From contig SYLI01000060.1 of the NCBI GenBank assembly GCA_005809105.1, positions 1 to 58,849 on the forward strand: a stretch of 58,849 nt of DNA. Reading direction: 5' to 3'. Under the pieces are notes generated by a model that searched no databases, was not told the DNA's origin, and worked only from the letters and a program-made list of their open reading frames with translations. The stretch's first letter is position 1. Each line of letters begins with the position of its first letter. Origin of the DNA: Verrucomicrobiales bacterium (GTDB lineage Bacteria > Verrucomicrobiota > Verrucomicrobiia > Limisphaerales > UBA1100). A program made the position numbers and the translations under genes. Below are positions 58,170 to 58,849 of this stretch, one piece after another.

Positions 58170-58849
58170 ATGCGCATAAGATTTCCCCAGGTTTGGAGGT
58201 TGCTGCTTCCACTCATCGCATTGGTGGCGATGGACTTGAGCACTCCCGCGCTTCGTGCGCAGTTGGGGCTGGGCAGTCTCATGGGCGGCATGGGAATCGC
58301 AAGTGGGCTGCAGGGCATGGGAGGCGGCGGCATGCTTGGCAATGCCATGGGCCGAGTGAATGGCATGATGAATAATCTTGGTAGCATGGGTGGGATGATG
58401 GGCGGTGGAATGGGTGGAATGAACGGCATGGGTGGAATGAACGGCATGGGTGGAATGGGCGGCGGCATGGGAGGAATGGGCGGCGGCATGGGAGGAATGG
58501 GCGGCGGCATGGGAGGAATGGGAGGAATGGGAGGCATGAACGGGATGGGAGGCATGAACGGGATGGGAGGCATGAACGGGATGGGTGGTATGGGAGGAAT
58601 GGGAGGAATGGGAATGGGAGGCATGAACGGCATGGGAGGAATGGGCGGCATGGGAGGCATGGGTGGAATGAATGGGATGGGTGGTATGGGCGGCATGGGA
58701 ATGGGCGGCATGGGCGGCATGGGAATGGGCGGCATGGGCGGCATGGGAATGGGAGGAATGGGCGGCATGGGAATGGGAGGAATGGGCGGCATGGGAATGG
58801 GCGGCATGGGAATGGGCGGCATGGGAATGGGCGGCATGGGAATGGGCGG
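58170..58849 (+). CDS. Exported Gly/Met-repeat protein (partial, cut at right window edge)
   Basis: Open from ATG 58170 to the end of the window (226 codons so far). Signal peptide MRIRFPQVWRLLLPLIALVA, cleaved near RAQ, then a short region LGLGSLMGGMGIASGLQGM. From about codon 60 to the edge almost only Gly and Met, with a few Asn: GGMGGMNGM and GMGGMG units of 3 to 12 residues. Similar GGM tails occur on GroEL, but here the repeat is the mature chain. It may be a flexible, hydrophobic, possibly metal-binding (Met-rich) envelope or extracellular protein. The opposite strand also reads open (Pro/Ile/Met), but only this strand has a signal peptide and promoter. Confidence 0.8.
   Translation, partial: MRIRFPQVWRLLLPLIALVAMDLSTPALRAQLGLGSLMGGMGIASGLQGMGGGGMLGNAMGRVNGMMNNLGSMGGMMGGGMGGMNGMGGMNGMGGMGGGMGGMGGGMGGMGGGMGGMGGMGGMNGMGGMNGMGGMNGMGGMGGMGGMGMGGMNGMGGMGGMGGMGGMNGMGGMGGMGMGGMGGMGMGGMGGMGMGGMGGMGMGGMGGMGMGGMGMGGMGMGGMGMG
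58380..58849. repeat. GGMGGM-coding microsatellite-like repeats
   Basis: Nested repeat of 9-, 12- and 15-bp units built from GGCATGGGA, GGAATGGGC and GGCATGAAC, all in the same reading phase. Repeat lengths are multiples of 3, so changes in copy number keep the frame. The last 80 bp is a very regular run of GGCATGGGAATGG. Such tracts are prone to slippage and assembly error, so the exact length here is uncertain. Confidence 0.9.

Noticed and set aside
58052-58837. 261-codon minus-strand Pro/Ile/Met-repeat protein
   Set aside because: Mirror image of the Gly/Met gene; only the plus strand has a signal peptide and promoter, and the minus frame has no upstream start region in the window.

Overview
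The window is GC-rich bacterial chromosome, almost fully coding. It looks like the Verrucomicrobiota part of the PVC superphylum. The evidence is the mix of families: two DUF1549/DUF1553 plus DUF1501 (planctomycete-cytochrome type) modules, large PVC-type propeller dehydrogenases with c-haem motifs, an FG-GAP/ASPIC-UnbV giant, a pseudopilin of the H-X9-DG type, a futalosine menaquinone gene (mqnC) and a biosynthetic arginine decarboxylase. Many genes overlap by 4 bp (ATGA, GTGA, TTGA), and GTG/TTG starts are frequent. No phage, integrase, transposase or CRISPR gene is visible.

Layout. 1-210: intergenic repeat. 222-1711: two MORN-type proteins. 1744-5499 (-): FG-GAP/UnbV protein. 5545-5628 (-): tRNA-Leu(UAG). 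5715-9927 (+): sialidase-like, SMP-30 lactonase, NHL propeller and medium-chain dehydrogenase, the last three translationally coupled. 22045 down to 10015 (-): one tight eight-gene run coding for a Tat-exported enolase-superfamily enzyme, a CBM9/sorbosone-dehydrogenase/dihaem fusion, two DUF1549/1553-DUF1501 pairs, a WD40 protein and a 66-aa membrane coiled-coil protein. This looks like a periplasmic sugar oxidation or dehydration system. 22254-39355: surface-polysaccharide locus with three glycosyltransferases, a CDP-glucose branch (rfbF, rfbG, C-methyltransferase, 3,5-epimerase), an aminotransferase, GNAT and WbqC proteins, a PhyH oxygenase, further methyltransferases and a YfhO-like membrane protein. 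One methyltransferase is on the opposite strand.

39362-55862: mainly housekeeping and redox genes: a Nif3-family protein, speA with a coupled membrane protein, mqnC, a dihaem peroxidase, a BamB-like PQQ propeller, two PVC dehydrogenases, a VOC protein, a second SMP-30 protein, and a pgl-zwf pair opening the pentose phosphate pathway. 55863-56496 is the only long non-coding stretch. It holds a mosaic of GCAAT/GCACC-type repeats around a modular tandem array with a 21-bp unit in which every module begins with GATC. 56497-58849: pseudopilin, a 54-aa lipoprotein-like protein, a small exported protein with a clear terminator, and an exported Gly/Met-repeat protein cut by the window edge, which may be translated from a leaderless mRNA.

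The points most worth following up are the mosaic repeat family, which occurs at three places and reaches into gene ends; the GATC array; the Gly-Met protein; and the CDP-sugar locus, which predicts a C-methylated and possibly aminated 6-deoxy sugar. All product names rest on motif reading, without database searches.
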